64,000 nucleotides of DNA from Clostridiaceae bacterium (GTDB lineage Bacteria; Bacillota; Clostridia; Tissierellales; Sporanaerobacteraceae). Under the pieces are notes generated by a model. The model was not told the DNA's origin. It did not search any database and was given only the letters and a program-made list of their open reading frames with translations. Below are positions 38,892 to 48,571 of this stretch, one piece after another (position 1 is the stretch's first letter; the number at the start of each line of letters is the position of its first letter). The DNA is taken from contig JAHXQP010000025.1 in assembly GCA_019391515.1 (NCBI GenBank), positions 1 through 64,000 on the forward strand, given 5' to 3'. Position numbers and translations under genes: made by a program.

Positions 38892-39015
38892 TATTTTTTA
38901 ACAAATTTCTATTGTAAAGTTTAAATCAAATTTTACAATTACATAAAATTGCATTCTACATATACTAATATTAACTATATATTAATTTAAACTTTTAAAG
39001 GGAGATTCAATCGTC

Positions 39016-39249
39016 ATGGATAATGATATTTTACAAATTCTATCTACATCTGTATTTCAAAATATATTAAATAAGGATTTAATAAAAAAAGAGCAGCTTA
39101 ATGCTGCTACAAATTTATTAATAAGGATGAATATTCCTTTTAATTTGAGTTTTTCCCAAGGAACTATAGATAGCCCTAAAACTGCTCAATTAAGTATATC
39201 TATAAATCCTTCTACAGAACTTCAGTTCACAATAACTTTTTCAGAGTAA
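39016..39249 (+). CDS. small hypothetical protein
   Basis: 77 residues. The N-terminal helical half (LQILSTSVFQNILNKDLIKK) is followed by a beta-rich half (QLSISINPSTELQFTITF). AAGGGAGA upstream is a moderate ribosome site with a long spacer. It is alone on the plus strand between minus-strand operons. No family recognised; it may be sporulation-related, but nothing in the sequence proves it. Confidence 0.55.
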   Translation: MDNDILQILSTSVFQNILNKDLIKKEQLNAATNLLIRMNIPFNLSFSQGTIDSPKTAQLSISINPSTELQFTITFSE

Positions 39250-39292
39250 TTTTATCTTTGGGCATATTTATTTAGTTCCAGCTATTTCTCTT

Positions 39293-40063
39293 TTACAATC
39301 TTATTAAAGAATTGTTACAAGTACAGTTTTCTTGGTTCAATCCTTCCTGTAATGCATCTATAAATAGTTTGGTTACTAATTCTTTTTTTCCTTCCATTGC
39401 ACCAGCAATATCATGAACAGTTATTCCATCTGGTTCTATACCAGTACACCAATTGCTTATAATTCCTATAGCTGAATAACAAATTTTCAACTCCTTTGCA
39501 AGAACTACTTCTGGTACATTAGTCATACCGACTACATCTCCACCTAAGTCCTTAAACATCTTTATCTCGGCAGCTGTTTCAAATCTTGGACCTTCAGTAC
39601 ATACATAGACCCCTTCCCCTTTTATTTCAACACATTTCTTTTGAGCTGTCTTATAAAAAACTTTCCTTAAGTTTTTACAATAGGGATCAGACATATCACT
39701 GTGAGTTACTCCTTCTTCTCCACCTTCATAAAAAGTTATAGGCCTTGATTTTGTAAAATCTAAAAAATCATTTATAACTACTATATCCCCTGGAACATAG
39801 TTTTCATCCATAGAACCTACTGCCACAGTAGCATATATGTATTTTACCCCTAATTTTTCTAATGCTTTCATATTTGCTCTATAATTAATTAAATGAGGAG
39901 GAACAGAATGTCCTTTTCCATGACGAGGAAGAAAAGCTATTTCTTCTCCATTTATCTTTACTATATCTACTTCTACATCACCATATTCAGTTGAAACACT
40001 CTTTACATAACTATCTTCTCCTATATCATAAACCCCTGTTCCACCAATTATAGCTTTTTCCAT
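39293..40063 (-). CDS. methylthioadenosine/methylthioinosine phosphorylase
   Basis: 256 residues of the MTAP/PNP family: AIIGGTGVYDIGED, FLPRHGKGHSVPPH, TVAVGSMDENYVPGD, TEGPRFETAAEI and GMTNVPEVVLAKE. It cleaves the glycosidic bond of MTA or, given the upstream deaminase gene, more likely methylthioinosine, giving methylthioribose-1-phosphate. The ATG at 40063 with AAGGTG six bases upstream is preferred over 40072. It lies downstream of mtnA across a hairpin. The C-terminal Cys/Asn tail (ENCTCNNSLIRL) is unusual. Confidence 0.92.
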   Translation of the reverse strand: MEKAIIGGTGVYDIGEDSYVKSVSTEYGDVEVDIVKINGEEIAFLPRHGKGHSVPPHLINYRANMKALEKLGVKYIYATVAVGSMDENYVPGDIVVINDFLDFTKSRPITFYEGGEEGVTHSDMSDPYCKNLRKVFYKTAQKKCVEIKGEGVYVCTEGPRFETAAEIKMFKDLGGDVVGMTNVPEVVLAKELKICYSAIGIISNWCTGIEPDGITVHDIAGAMEGKKELVTKLFIDALQEGLNQENCTCNNSLIRL

Positions 40064-40107
40064 TTCATTCACCTTCCTAACAATTATAATTGATTTTATT
40101 TTGAAAA

Positions 40108-40133
40108 TAAGACAAAGGAGCTTCCCCTTTGTC
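40108..40133 (-). terminator. hairpin between mtnA and the phosphorylase gene
   Basis: GACAAAGGGGAAGCTCCTTTGTC followed by TTATTTT on the minus strand. It could terminate the mtaD-mtnA transcript or reduce read-through into the phosphorylase gene. Confidence 0.65.
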
Positions 40134-41171
40134 TCATGGCGTTAGTTTGAGTATATTTTCTTTGAAAGGTGGTCTTATAATTCCCTTTTCCGTAATAATA
40201 GCCGTAATATTTTCATTAGGCGTTACATCAAAAGCTGGATTATAAACCCTAACTCCTTCTGGAGCTACTCTCTTACCTTGAATATGGGTTATTTCTTCAT
40301 TATCCCTTTCTTCTATAACTATCTCTTCTCCTGTTTCAATATCAAAATCTATAGTAGAAATAGGTGCTGCAATATAAAGAGGAACATTATATGCTTTGGC
40401 AACTACCGATAGCATAAAAGTACCTATCTTATTTGCCGTATCCCCATTTGTTGCAATCCTATCTGCTCCTACAACTATTAAATCGATCTTCCCATCTCTA
40501 ATAAGGGTAGCAGCTACACTATCAGGTATAAGTTTACATGGTATCTCTTCCTTTACAAGCTCCCAACTAGTAAGTTTTGCACCTTGAAGTCTTGGTCTTG
40601 TTTCATCAGCATATACAAATATATCTTTCCCTGAATAAAATGCTGATCTTATAACACCAAGAGCTGTACCATAACCTACAGTAGCCAATGCTCCTGCATT
40701 ACAGTGAGTTAAAATTGTGGCTTTTTCTGGTACAATTCCATTTCCATATTCCCCCATAGCTTTATTTATCTCTACATCTTCTTTAGCAATTTTATTGCCT
40801 TCTTCCTTTAATTTTTCATAGATTTCTTTAGGAGATAATTCCTTATTTCTTTCAATAACATTCCTCATTCTCTTAATTCCCCACATAAGATTTACAGCTG
40901 TGGGACGAGAACTATTTAGAACTTCTAATACTTCTTCCATCTTTTCAATAAAATGTTTCTTTTCTAAATCTTTATATTCCTTTGCTCCTAAAACAACTCC
41001 ATAGGCACCACTAGCCCCAATAGCAGGGGCACCACGTACTACCATATCTTTTATAGCAAAATCAACATCTTTATAAGTTTCACATACAAAGATTTCAAAA
41101 GAATTTGGTAGTTTTCTTTGGTCAATCAAATGCAATTTTTCATCTTTAAATTCAAGGGTTTTTATTTCCAT
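40134..41171 (-). CDS. mtnA: S-methyl-5-thioribose-1-phosphate isomerase
   Basis: 345 residues. It has MVVRGAPAIGASGAYG, the catalytic Cys in ILTHCNAGALATVGYGTALG, the catalytic Asp in VGADRIATNGDTANKIGT, and the C-terminal PAFDVTPNENITAIITE. It converts methylthioribose-1-P to methylthioribulose-1-P. The ATG at 41171 is used (GGGAG nine bases upstream) instead of the TTG at 41180. It is 14 bases below the deaminase gene, so co-transcribed. Confidence 0.96.
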   Translation of the reverse strand: MEIKTLEFKDEKLHLIDQRKLPNSFEIFVCETYKDVDFAIKDMVVRGAPAIGASGAYGVVLGAKEYKDLEKKHFIEKMEEVLEVLNSSRPTAVNLMWGIKRMRNVIERNKELSPKEIYEKLKEEGNKIAKEDVEINKAMGEYGNGIVPEKATILTHCNAGALATVGYGTALGVIRSAFYSGKDIFVYADETRPRLQGAKLTSWELVKEEIPCKLIPDSVAATLIRDGKIDLIVVGADRIATNGDTANKIGTFMLSVVAKAYNVPLYIAAPISTIDFDIETGEEIVIEERDNEEITHIQGKRVAPEGVRVYNPAFDVTPNENITAIITEKGIIRPPFKENILKLTP

Positions 41172-41185
41172 ATATACCAACTCCC

Positions 41186-42490
41186 TTATCTATTTATTAA
41201 GCTTTTAGCAGATTTTTCTGCGTTGTACATAATTTTTTCTACGTCAATTGTTTTTATTTCATATCCTTCCATTATTATATTTCCATCTACTATTACAGTC
41301 TCTACATCAGAACCTTGACAAGAATAAGCTATAGCAGAAATTATATTGTGTTTAGGATATAAATGTGGTTTTTCCATATCTATAAGTATTAAATCTGCTT
41401 TTTTCCCTACTTCTATAGAGCCTATTTCTTTATCCCAGTTTAAAGCCTTGGCACCATTAATAGTAGCCATTTCTATAGCTCTAATCGCTGGAATAGATAC
41501 TGCATCCTCTGTAACCCCTTTGTTTATAAGAGCAGCAAGATTTATTTCTTCAAACATATTTAAATTATTGTTACTTGAAGATCCATCAGTACCTAGTGCT
41601 ACACATACTCTACTATTCAACATTTTTTGTACAGGAGCAAAACCACTTGCCAATTTTAAGTTACTACCTGGATTATTTACAACTGCTACATTATTTTCGC
41701 TTAAAATTTCAATATCTTCATCTGATACATGGACACAATGAGCTGCTAGTGTTGGATATTTAAATAGTCCTAAATCATGAACATGTCTTATTGGTGATTT
41801 ATCAAATTGATTGAAACTATCTTCAACTTCTTTCCTAGTTTCTGAAAGATGAATGTGTATTCCTGCTCCTAACTCATCTGCTAATTTCATAATCTTTTCA
41901 ATATAAGCTGGTCCACATGTATATGGTGCATGGGGAGCAACCATTACCTTAACCCTATCATCTGCCTTTCCATTCCAATTACTATATAAGTTTTTAGTAT
42001 CCTCTAATTTTTCATTATTTATTGTCTCACTATTGTCTCCACTTTCCTCTATAAGCCCCCTAGATAATACACCTCTAATTCCAGATTCTTCAACTGCCTT
42101 TCCTACTTCATCCATAAAGAAATACATATCTGAAAAACATGTAACTCCAGACTGTATCATCTCTACAATACTAAGCATAGAACCCCAATAGATATCTTCT
42201 GCTTTAAGCTTTGCCTCTACTGGCCATATCTTTTCTGTAAGCCATTTATGTAATGGTACATCATCTGCATAGTTTCTTAAAAGGGACATGGCTATATGAG
42301 TATGAGCATTTATAAGGCCTGGAAGTGCTACCTTACCCTTACCGTCCATTATTTTATCAACCTTTATATCACCTCTCAAATATCCTATATGTTCAATTTT
42401 TTTATCCACAATATAGATATTTGTATTTTCAACAGGCTCTATTTTCTCTCCCATTGGCAAAAGAGTAACATTTTTAATTAAAATATTCAT
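41186..42490 (-). CDS. mtaD: 5-methylthioadenosine/S-adenosylhomocysteine deaminase
   Basis: 434 residues, amidohydrolase superfamily. Metal ligands are seen in [18 protein letters not shown] (HxH), [23 protein letters not shown] and [17 protein letters not shown] (Asp). It deaminates MTA to methylthioinosine and/or SAH to S-inosylhomocysteine. As first gene of the unit it sets the pathway as deamination before phosphorolysis. No AACA/SAM riboswitch is visible in the short upstream gap. Confidence 0.95.
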   Translation of the reverse strand: MNILIKNVTLLPMGEKIEPVENTNIYIVDKKIEHIGYLRGDIKVDKIMDGKGKVALPGLINAHTHIAMSLLRNYADDVPLHKWLTEKIWPVEAKLKAEDIYWGSMLSIVEMIQSGVTCFSDMYFFMDEVGKAVEESGIRGVLSRGLIEESGDNSETINNEKLEDTKNLYSNWNGKADDRVKVMVAPHAPYTCGPAYIEKIMKLADELGAGIHIHLSETRKEVEDSFNQFDKSPIRHVHDLGLFKYPTLAAHCVHVSDEDIEILSENNVAVVNNPGSNLKLASGFAPVQKMLNSRVCVALGTDGSSSNNNLNMFEEINLAALINKGVTEDAVSIPAIRAIEMATINGAKALNWDKEIGSIEVGKKADLILIDMEKPHLYPKHNIISAIAYSCQGSDVETVIVDGNIIMEGYEIKTIDVEKIMYNAEKSAKSLINR

Positions 42491-42538
42491 ATAAAAACCC
42501 CCATTATTTCAACTTATTTTAAATTTTATTCTATCTAA

Positions 42539-43339
42539 TTAAGTTAAAAACAAAACTCCTCTTAATATTTCAAAATAATCATCAGAATTTAAAATTATAG
42601 TTTTAGCTTCTATTTGCTTAGCATTTGGATAGAAAGAATTTTTATAAGCCATTTGATGTGTAGAATATCTGATTTTCAATTCAAATGAATCTGGCAATTT
42701 AATTTTACATTTATTTAAATCCCCTTTTAATGCTTCTTCTACACCTTTTTTAATTTTAGCTATAGCTAAATCTGGATGAATGCTTACTGTAGAATTACCA
42801 ATCCCTTCATTTACTGCTACTGTTACTACATTTCCATTCAATCTATTTACTTCTTCACAAAGTCCTTTATCTCCACTTAAAAAGGCAACCGGTACCCCTA
42901 AATAAGCTGCTATATAAGAATGTATTAAAAATTCACTACAAAACTCTCCATTTAATTTAATATAATCTATTGCTGAATTATGCATTGTATGAGCTAAAGG
43001 ATTAAAATTGGAACCTCCCCAAGAATGGTATCCTATATACATTAAAACATCAAAGGACTCGTCTAGTCCTTGAACCATAGAAAATGGATGTCCACTCCAT
43101 CCCCTAATTAATTTAATATTTTCAGGTAGTTTTAATGGATCTAAGTTTCTTCCTGTTTCATGGGCATCCTTTATCCAAATCTCATCTGCACCTGCGTTAA
43201 TAGCCCCTTTACATGCTGATTTAACTTCCCTAGTCATCTGATCAGCAAAATATTCATAATCTTCTTTAGTCTTTTCAGTTTCATCCCAATGATTGATTCC
43301 AGTAACACCTTCAATATCTGCACTTATATAAATTTTCAT
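42539..43339 (-). CDS. M55 family D-aminopeptidase (DppA-like)
   Basis: 266 residues. The family metal ligands are in place: Asp8 and Glu10 in SADIEGVTG, His60 in IKDAHETG, and a His near 105 in MYIGYHSWGG. The zinc-dependent DppA family releases N-terminal D-amino acids such as D-Ala from short peptides, and some members act on other peptides. It is a decamer by family knowledge. It lies 48 bases upstream of mtaD on the same strand; a shared transcript is possible, but there is no evident functional link. Confidence 0.93.
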   Translation of the reverse strand: MKIYISADIEGVTGINHWDETEKTKEDYEYFADQMTREVKSACKGAINAGADEIWIKDAHETGRNLDPLKLPENIKLIRGWSGHPFSMVQGLDESFDVLMYIGYHSWGGSNFNPLAHTMHNSAIDYIKLNGEFCSEFLIHSYIAAYLGVPVAFLSGDKGLCEEVNRLNGNVVTVAVNEGIGNSTVSIHPDLAIAKIKKGVEEALKGDLNKCKIKLPDSFELKIRYSTHQMAYKNSFYPNAKQIEAKTIILNSDDYFEILRGVLFLT

Positions 43340-43402
43340 TTAAATCCCCCCCAACCTTGTAGTATATGTTAATTTTACCTTTTATTTAGCTATAATTCAA
43401 GA

Positions 43403-43436
43403 AAACCTCTAAGTAAATTTACTTAGAGGTTTCTAT
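43403..43436 (-). terminator. terminator of the NhaC gene
   Basis: Perfect 30-base palindrome AAACCTCTAAGTAAA / TTTACTTAGAGGTTT, 43403-43432, just after the antiporter stop codon. Confidence 0.75.
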
Positions 43437-43437
43437 A

Positions 43438-44877
43438 TTAAACCAATTCACCTGCTTCCGCTTTTTCCTGCTCTTCTTCAGTCATACGAGCTGCAACAAG
43501 GCTTGTACCACTTAATAAAATTACTAAAATAGGGGTAAAATAATTGAAGAAAGCCCATTTTCCATATTGAAAAGTGCTAACTCCTAATATAGTGGTCATG
43601 AAAACTCCACATGTATTCCAAGGTACAAGGGCTGAAGTCAATGTTCCTCCAGATTCTAATGCATTAGATAAAGACTTTGGATGCAATCCCTTATCCCTGT
43701 AAGCATTAGCATACATCCTGCCAGGTACTACAACAGATATGTATTGCTCTGGCATCGTTATATTACTAACCAAACAAGTACATATAGTCATGGCTATAAG
43801 ACCTGTAGCACTCTTTATTCCTTTAATCAATTTATTAACTATAACTTCTAGTTGTCCTGTCTTTTCCATTATTCCACCAAACATCATAGCCAATATTGTA
43901 AGAGATATAGAATCCATCATACCAGATAAGCCACCTGCAGTAAGAAGACTATCTATAGCTTTTACACCAGTTTTACTTATATATCCTGCAAAACCAGCAT
44001 CTAATAATTGGCCTAAATTTGCACCTTGGAATATGAATGCTTCAATAGCCCCTAAGATTATACCTATAGTTATTCCAGGAATAGCTGGCATCTTAAAAGC
44101 GATACTAACTATTACAGCTATCGGTGGAATTAGTAAAAATGGTGAAATTTTAAAACTAGCAGCAAGTCCTTGTTGTATTGCATCTATAGCTGATGTATCT
44201 GCATTAACACCTCTGAAACGCATGCCTATGATTAAATACAATACTAAGGCAATTCCATAAGAAATTAGAGTAGTAGGAAGCATAAATTTAACATGAGTAA
44301 ATACATCGGTTCCTGCCATTGCTGGTGCAAGATTTGTAGTATCTGAAAGTGGTGAAAGTTTATCTCCAAAATAGGCTCCTGATAATATAGCCCCTGCAGC
44401 TATAGGTGCTGGTATGCCCAATCCCTTTGCAATCCCCATAAGTGCAATACCTATAGTTCCTGCTGTTCCCCAACTGGTTCCAGTAGCTAAAGAAGTAATA
44501 GAACATATTATAGTAGTCGCTACTAAAAATATAGTAGGATTTAAAATATTAAGTCCATAATAAATCATAGTAGGAACTACTCCTGCCAAAAGCCATACGC
44601 CTATCAACATACCAATAATCGCTAAAATAATTATTGCTTGTAGCGCTTGATAGATACCATCAAACATTCCTTTTTCAATATCTTCCCAACTATAACCTAT
44701 TTTTAGTGAAATAATAGCTGCAAAAATAGTACCCAAAAACATAGGAATATGTGGCTCAGCTTCAAATTTTGCTATACCAACTGCCATAACCAAAACAAGA
44801 AATACAAGAGATAAAATTGCCTCATACAAATAGGGTTGTCTTACTTCTTTTTTAGTTCTACCATTATCATCATCCAT
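43438..44877 (-). CDS. NhaC-type Na+/H+ antiporter
   Basis: 479 residues, about 11-12 TM helices. The family signatures ATGTSWGTAGTIGIALMGIA, GAYFGDKLSPLSDTTNLAPA and LESGGTLTSALVPWNTCG are clear. It exchanges sodium (or, in some members, a malate/lactate pair) for protons; the MleN type cannot be excluded. An AAAAGGAG site precedes the ATG. It is monocistronic with its own terminator. Confidence 0.92.
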   Translation of the reverse strand: MDDDNGRTKKEVRQPYLYEAILSLVFLVLVMAVGIAKFEAEPHIPMFLGTIFAAIISLKIGYSWEDIEKGMFDGIYQALQAIIILAIIGMLIGVWLLAGVVPTMIYYGLNILNPTIFLVATTIICSITSLATGTSWGTAGTIGIALMGIAKGLGIPAPIAAGAILSGAYFGDKLSPLSDTTNLAPAMAGTDVFTHVKFMLPTTLISYGIALVLYLIIGMRFRGVNADTSAIDAIQQGLAASFKISPFLLIPPIAVIVSIAFKMPAIPGITIGIILGAIEAFIFQGANLGQLLDAGFAGYISKTGVKAIDSLLTAGGLSGMMDSISLTILAMMFGGIMEKTGQLEVIVNKLIKGIKSATGLIAMTICTCLVSNITMPEQYISVVVPGRMYANAYRDKGLHPKSLSNALESGGTLTSALVPWNTCGVFMTTILGVSTFQYGKWAFFNYFTPILVILLSGTSLVAARMTEEEQEKAEAGELV

Positions 44878-45137
44878 AAAAAATCCACTCCTTTTGTTTT
44901 TTATTTTACTATAAAAAGTATAACTTTTCTACGTCTCCATTTTAAAAGGATAACGTTTTCAAATTACTTATAGAATATTCTACAATATTTTAAATATTCC
45001 TTGTTATTTAGTAAAGTTCTGCTATTCACAATATTCCAAATATTATGAATAGTACCCTCCTATAGTTCATATTACGACATTTTGCTTCAGAAAACTACTG
45101 ATTTTTTCATTGAGTCTTTTTTAAGAAATTATATATT

Positions 45138-45782
45138 TTAAAATATATGATCTTTTATATATTTTGCTACTGTTTTTCCCAATATTTCATGGCTTTCTGG
45201 ATCTAAATGCATTCCATCTACTTCACTGGTTTTAATTAACTTTGATGAATCCAATAGATGACATTGATCTCTAAGTACCCTATTAAACTCCCTAGAAAAT
45301 TGTTTACTCTTTTCTATTGCTTTCTCAAATTCAGGAATAAGGTATTCAGCCTCTTTTACTTCTACTGGAATTAATATTGGCGGTGGTATTATAACAAGTA
45401 TTTCAGGTGATACCATATTAGGACCAATTTCACTTTTTTTAATAATATTTATTAACATCTCTATGCTCTGAGCTATTTCATAGGAATTAACAGAAAATCT
45501 ACTTTTTAAATCATTACTTCCTAAAAATAATATTACTAGATCTATAGGTTTATGAGTATGTAAACAAGGCAATAAATATGTTTTTCCATTCCTATATTCA
45601 CCTCTTACTGGATCATTCCATACAGTAGTCCTTCCATTTAAGCCTTCTGGTATTATTTCATAATCATTACCTAATTCTTTTTTTACTACGCTAGTCCATC
45701 TTATATCTTTTGGATATCTACCTGTACCATGGGGATTATAACCCCAAGTATTTGAATCTCCATAACAAAGTATAGTCTTCAT
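45138..45782 (-). CDS. SGNH/GDSL hydrolase (arylesterase-like)
   Basis: 214 residues. Block I CYGDSNTWGYNP carries the Ser nucleophile, block III LFLGSNDLK the Gly/Asn oxyanion residues, and block V DGMHLDPESH the catalytic Asp-His. The similarity is to the SGNH arylesterase group. No signal peptide, so it is cytosolic; the substrate ester is unknown. AAGGAGG precedes the ATG. Confidence 0.9.
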   Translation of the reverse strand: MKTILCYGDSNTWGYNPHGTGRYPKDIRWTSVVKKELGNDYEIIPEGLNGRTTVWNDPVRGEYRNGKTYLLPCLHTHKPIDLVILFLGSNDLKSRFSVNSYEIAQSIEMLINIIKKSEIGPNMVSPEILVIIPPPILIPVEVKEAEYLIPEFEKAIEKSKQFSREFNRVLRDQCHLLDSSKLIKTSEVDGMHLDPESHEILGKTVAKYIKDHIF

Positions 45783-45934
45783 TTTTATTCCTCCTTAAAT
45801 TTATTTTTCACTTTTTATTATAATTATACCATTAAAAGCTATTTTTTTATTAATACTATAAAATGATTAATATATTTAAAATTGGAACATAATAATTGAA
45901 AGGGATTTTAATATAAAAGAGGAAGGGGAATAAA

Positions 45935-46189
45935 ATGGAAAATCCTAGATCTGTTAACGAAATGATAAGTCAAACTAAAAAAATAGAAGAAAACAACTCT
46001 AATAATATGGAGCATCTAACAAGTATGGAAATACTCTTAACTTCTAATGATTATGCCAGAAGTAAAGATGAAAACCTTTCAAAGACCTTTTATAAGTTGC
46101 AAGAGAAGGTAGAAGATATAAATACACTAACAAAAAAACTGTTATCTGATTTAGAAAATAAAACCAATAACCATGAAAGTATTCATTAG
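45935..46189 (+). CDS. small helical protein, unknown
   Basis: 84 residues, highly charged, no TM or signal. It reads as one or two long helices (KTFYKLQEKVEDINTLTKKL). GAGGAAGGGG precedes the ATG. It has its own terminator and sits directly in front of a sigma factor gene on the same strand. No family recognised. Confidence 0.6.
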   Translation: MENPRSVNEMISQTKKIEENNSNNMEHLTSMEILLTSNDYARSKDENLSKTFYKLQEKVEDINTLTKKLLSDLENKTNNHESIH

Positions 46190-46199
46190 ATAATAATCC

Positions 46200-46249
46200 A
46201 ATCCTTTTTAAATTTTCAATAATATTGGAAATTTAAAAAGGATTTTATT
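46200..46249 (+). terminator. terminator of the 84-aa gene
   Basis: AATCCTTTTTAAATTTTC / GAAATTTAAAAAGGATT stem followed by TTATTG. Confidence 0.8.
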
Positions 46250-46287
46250 GCTACTTGAAGAATAAACTATAGTAGTAGGTGATAAAT

Positions 46288-47130
46288 ATGAAAAGTATAT
46301 CTGCTTATTCTAAAAAAAATTCAAAAGAAGGCAAAAATAATATGCCTTCAAATAGGGAATTACTCATTTCTTATAAGGTACATAAAAATATGAGTGCAAG
46401 AGATGAGCTTATTTTAAACAATATGGGACTTGTATATATGATTGCTAAAAAAAGAATGAATATACCATCATCATTTGTATTTGAGGATCTAGTCCAAGAA
46501 GGAACTATAGGGATGATGAAAGGCATAGAAAAATTTGACATAAACAGAAATACTAGTTTCTCCACCTACATATATTATTGGATAATTCAACAAATCGACA
46601 GAGCCCTAATAAACAATGGCCATTTAATCCGTCTTCCTGCCTATATATGGGAAAAAATAAATAAACTAAACTCTATAGAAAATTCATTTGACTATTTAGA
46701 TGCAGATTTAGATACCCTATGTTCTGAAATAAAAATAACCGAAGATGAATACAACGAAATCAACTATTACAGAAAAAAACATTATAGTTTCACTTCTTTA
46801 AATACTCTAATAACCATAGATAATGACACTTCATATGTAGAACTTCAAGATCTAATTCCTGATAATAATTCTAGCTTAGAAGAAACCATAGTTTTTAAAG
46901 ATCTAGGAGAAAATTTAGATAAAATATTATCTACACTTTCTCCTAGGGAGAAAGAAATTTTAGAACTTAGATTTGGCTTGAAAAATAACGAGCCTAATAC
47001 TTTACAGGAAATAGGAAATAAATATAATTTAACTAGAGAAAGAATTAGACAAATTGAATCGAAAGCCTTAAAAAAAATAAGAAAAACAAATTATAAAACT
47101 TCTATTAAAGAATACTTAAGCTATCCATAA
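46288..47130 (+). CDS. SigA-like sigma-70 factor (regions 1.2-4)
   Basis: 280 residues from the ATG at 46288 (GTAGGTGAT upstream; a GTG at 46279 lies inside the ribosome site). Region 2 is VFEDLVQEGTIGMMKGIEKF and STYIYYWIIQQIDRA; region 3 is LPAYIWEKINKL; region 4 is LSPREKEILELRFGL and TLQEIGNKYNLTRERIRQIE. It resembles primary sigma region 4 but lacks region 1.1 and is shorter than RpoD, so it is an alternative or group-2 type sigma. Its regulon is unknown. Confidence 0.9.
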   Translation: MKSISAYSKKNSKEGKNNMPSNRELLISYKVHKNMSARDELILNNMGLVYMIAKKRMNIPSSFVFEDLVQEGTIGMMKGIEKFDINRNTSFSTYIYYWIIQQIDRALINNGHLIRLPAYIWEKINKLNSIENSFDYLDADLDTLCSEIKITEDEYNEINYYRKKHYSFTSLNTLITIDNDTSYVELQDLIPDNNSSLEETIVFKDLGENLDKILSTLSPREKEILELRFGLKNNEPNTLQEIGNKYNLTRERIRQIESKALKKIRKTNYKTSIKEYLSYP

Positions 47131-47147
47131 TATTATGGATAGCTTAG
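47117..47147. terminator. hairpin between the convergent sigma and M48 genes
   Basis: TAAGCTATCC-ATAATATTAT-GGATAGCTTA spans both stop codons. There is no long T-run, so its strength is uncertain. Confidence 0.55.
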
Positions 47148-48388
47148 GGCATCTCATCCTCATATTCATAGTCTAGTGCAAACTTAACCCTTTCTTCGCA
47201 AGAAGGATGACTATAATACCATACCTTGTATATCTGACTAGGTCTAGGTAATGATAGACTTCCCTCATGAAGTTTAATAAGAGAAGAAGCAGTGGCCTCT
47301 TTGTTTCTCGCTAACTCTAATTCAAATCTATCCGCTTCCCATTCTAAATGTCTTGAATATCCACTCATAATAGGCGAAGCAATAAAAGTATAAAAATTTA
47401 AAACAAATATTAATAATGGTAGTGAAGCGATACTGTATAGATTTTTAAATCCAAAACTTCTATATGAACCTTTAAGTATCCAAGTACAAGTTTTATCTAC
47501 TAAGAATAATATTATAGTAGTAAATAATCCTCCTAATACTATACCTTTCCAAATATGTCCCTTTACATAATGCCCTATCTCATGGGCTGTAATACCGACT
47601 ACCTCATCCCTATCTAAATTATTTATTGTAGTATCCCATAGAACTATCCTTTTAGATTTTCCTATCCCCGTCATATAAGCATTCATTTCTTTTGTATCTG
47701 TACTTTTATCTACTTGGTATATCTTTGCCTCTTCTATACCTGCTTTTTTAAGTAAATTTTTTATATCTCTTTCTAATTCTTTATCTTCAATAGAAATGTA
47801 TTCATTAAAAATAGGATCTATATACATAGGAGTAATAAAGCTTGCAAATAGATAAATTGGTACAGAAATAATTCCTAAATATAGCCACCATCTATTAGGA
47901 CTCTTGTAGATAAGGTAGAATGGAAACCATCCTACTAATAATACTAGAATTAAATTTAATCCAAATCCTTTAAATACAACTTCTAGCCATCTTATAATTG
48001 ATTGATTAGAAAGTCCAAATCTATGCTTTACAACAAAACTTCCATAATAAGATATAGGTAAAGTTATTAAAAAATCTATTACTAAATAAAAACATAGGTA
48101 AATAAATGACTCAAAGAAAAAACTATTGGTTTTCGATTGGGCAAACAACCTTATTCTATTTGATAGACCTGTTACTAAAAATAAAAATGGAATTAAAAAA
48201 GAAATTATAAGACTTATAGCCCATATTTTTAAACTAACTTTTCTATAAGAAAAAGCTTCTTTTTTTGTATCTGGATATTCTCTTTTTATATTCTCCATAT
48301 TTTTGTTTTCACTTATAAATACCAACCCAATAAATATAATTAAAATCAAGAAAAACAATGTAAAAAATAGTTTAACTTTTCTATCCAA
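47144..48388 (-). CDS. M48 (Ste24/CAAX protease 1-type) membrane metallopeptidase
   Basis: 414 residues with six or seven TM helices. The zinc site is in VVGITAHEIGHYVKGH (HEIGH), with the third ligand in LEWEADRFELELA. Upstream segments (YYGSFVVKHRFGLSNQSIIR and FITPMYIDPIFNEY) match Ste24-type proteases. Bacterial members act in membrane protein quality control. The TTG start has GAGGTG upstream. Confidence 0.93.
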   Translation of the reverse strand: MDRKVKLFFTLFFLILIIFIGLVFISENKNMENIKREYPDTKKEAFSYRKVSLKIWAISLIISFLIPFLFLVTGLSNRIRLFAQSKTNSFFFESFIYLCFYLVIDFLITLPISYYGSFVVKHRFGLSNQSIIRWLEVVFKGFGLNLILVLLVGWFPFYLIYKSPNRWWLYLGIISVPIYLFASFITPMYIDPIFNEYISIEDKELERDIKNLLKKAGIEEAKIYQVDKSTDTKEMNAYMTGIGKSKRIVLWDTTINNLDRDEVVGITAHEIGHYVKGHIWKGIVLGGLFTTIILFLVDKTCTWILKGSYRSFGFKNLYSIASLPLLIFVLNFYTFIASPIMSGYSRHLEWEADRFELELARNKEATASSLIKLHEGSLSLPRPSQIYKVWYYSHPSCEERVKFALDYEYEDEMP

Positions 48389-48485
48389 ACTATCACCTCT
48401 TTAAAATATTATACCATCTCTAATATAATATGCTTTCTTATTGTTTAAATACTACCACTTTTTCATAATCAACCTTTTGACATAA

Positions 48486-48528
48486 AAAAACAAGCTATAT
48501 CAGAAATATTTTTGATATAGCTTGTTAA
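48486..48528 (-). terminator. terminator of the GntR-ABC operon
   Basis: ACAAGCTATATCA / TGATATAGCTTGT stem plus TTTTTTT on the minus strand, downstream of the ABC permease gene. Confidence 0.85.
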
Positions 48529-48571
48529 TTAAGGTGAAAAAAATATTTAATTTTAATAGCTGTCTATTTAT

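Noticed and set aside
42491..42538. Possible SAM/SAH riboswitch ahead of the methylthioadenosine deaminase gene
   Set aside because: Only 48 bases separate it from the upstream gene and no conserved aptamer pairing can be seen.
43403..43432. Perfect 30-base palindrome considered as an operator or attachment site
   Set aside because: It lies right after the antiporter stop codon and forms a hairpin, so a terminator is the simpler reading.
44878..45137. 260-base gap upstream of the antiporter gene examined for a riboswitch or small gene
   Set aside because: AT-rich with no convincing aptamer, reading frame or hairpin that I can support.
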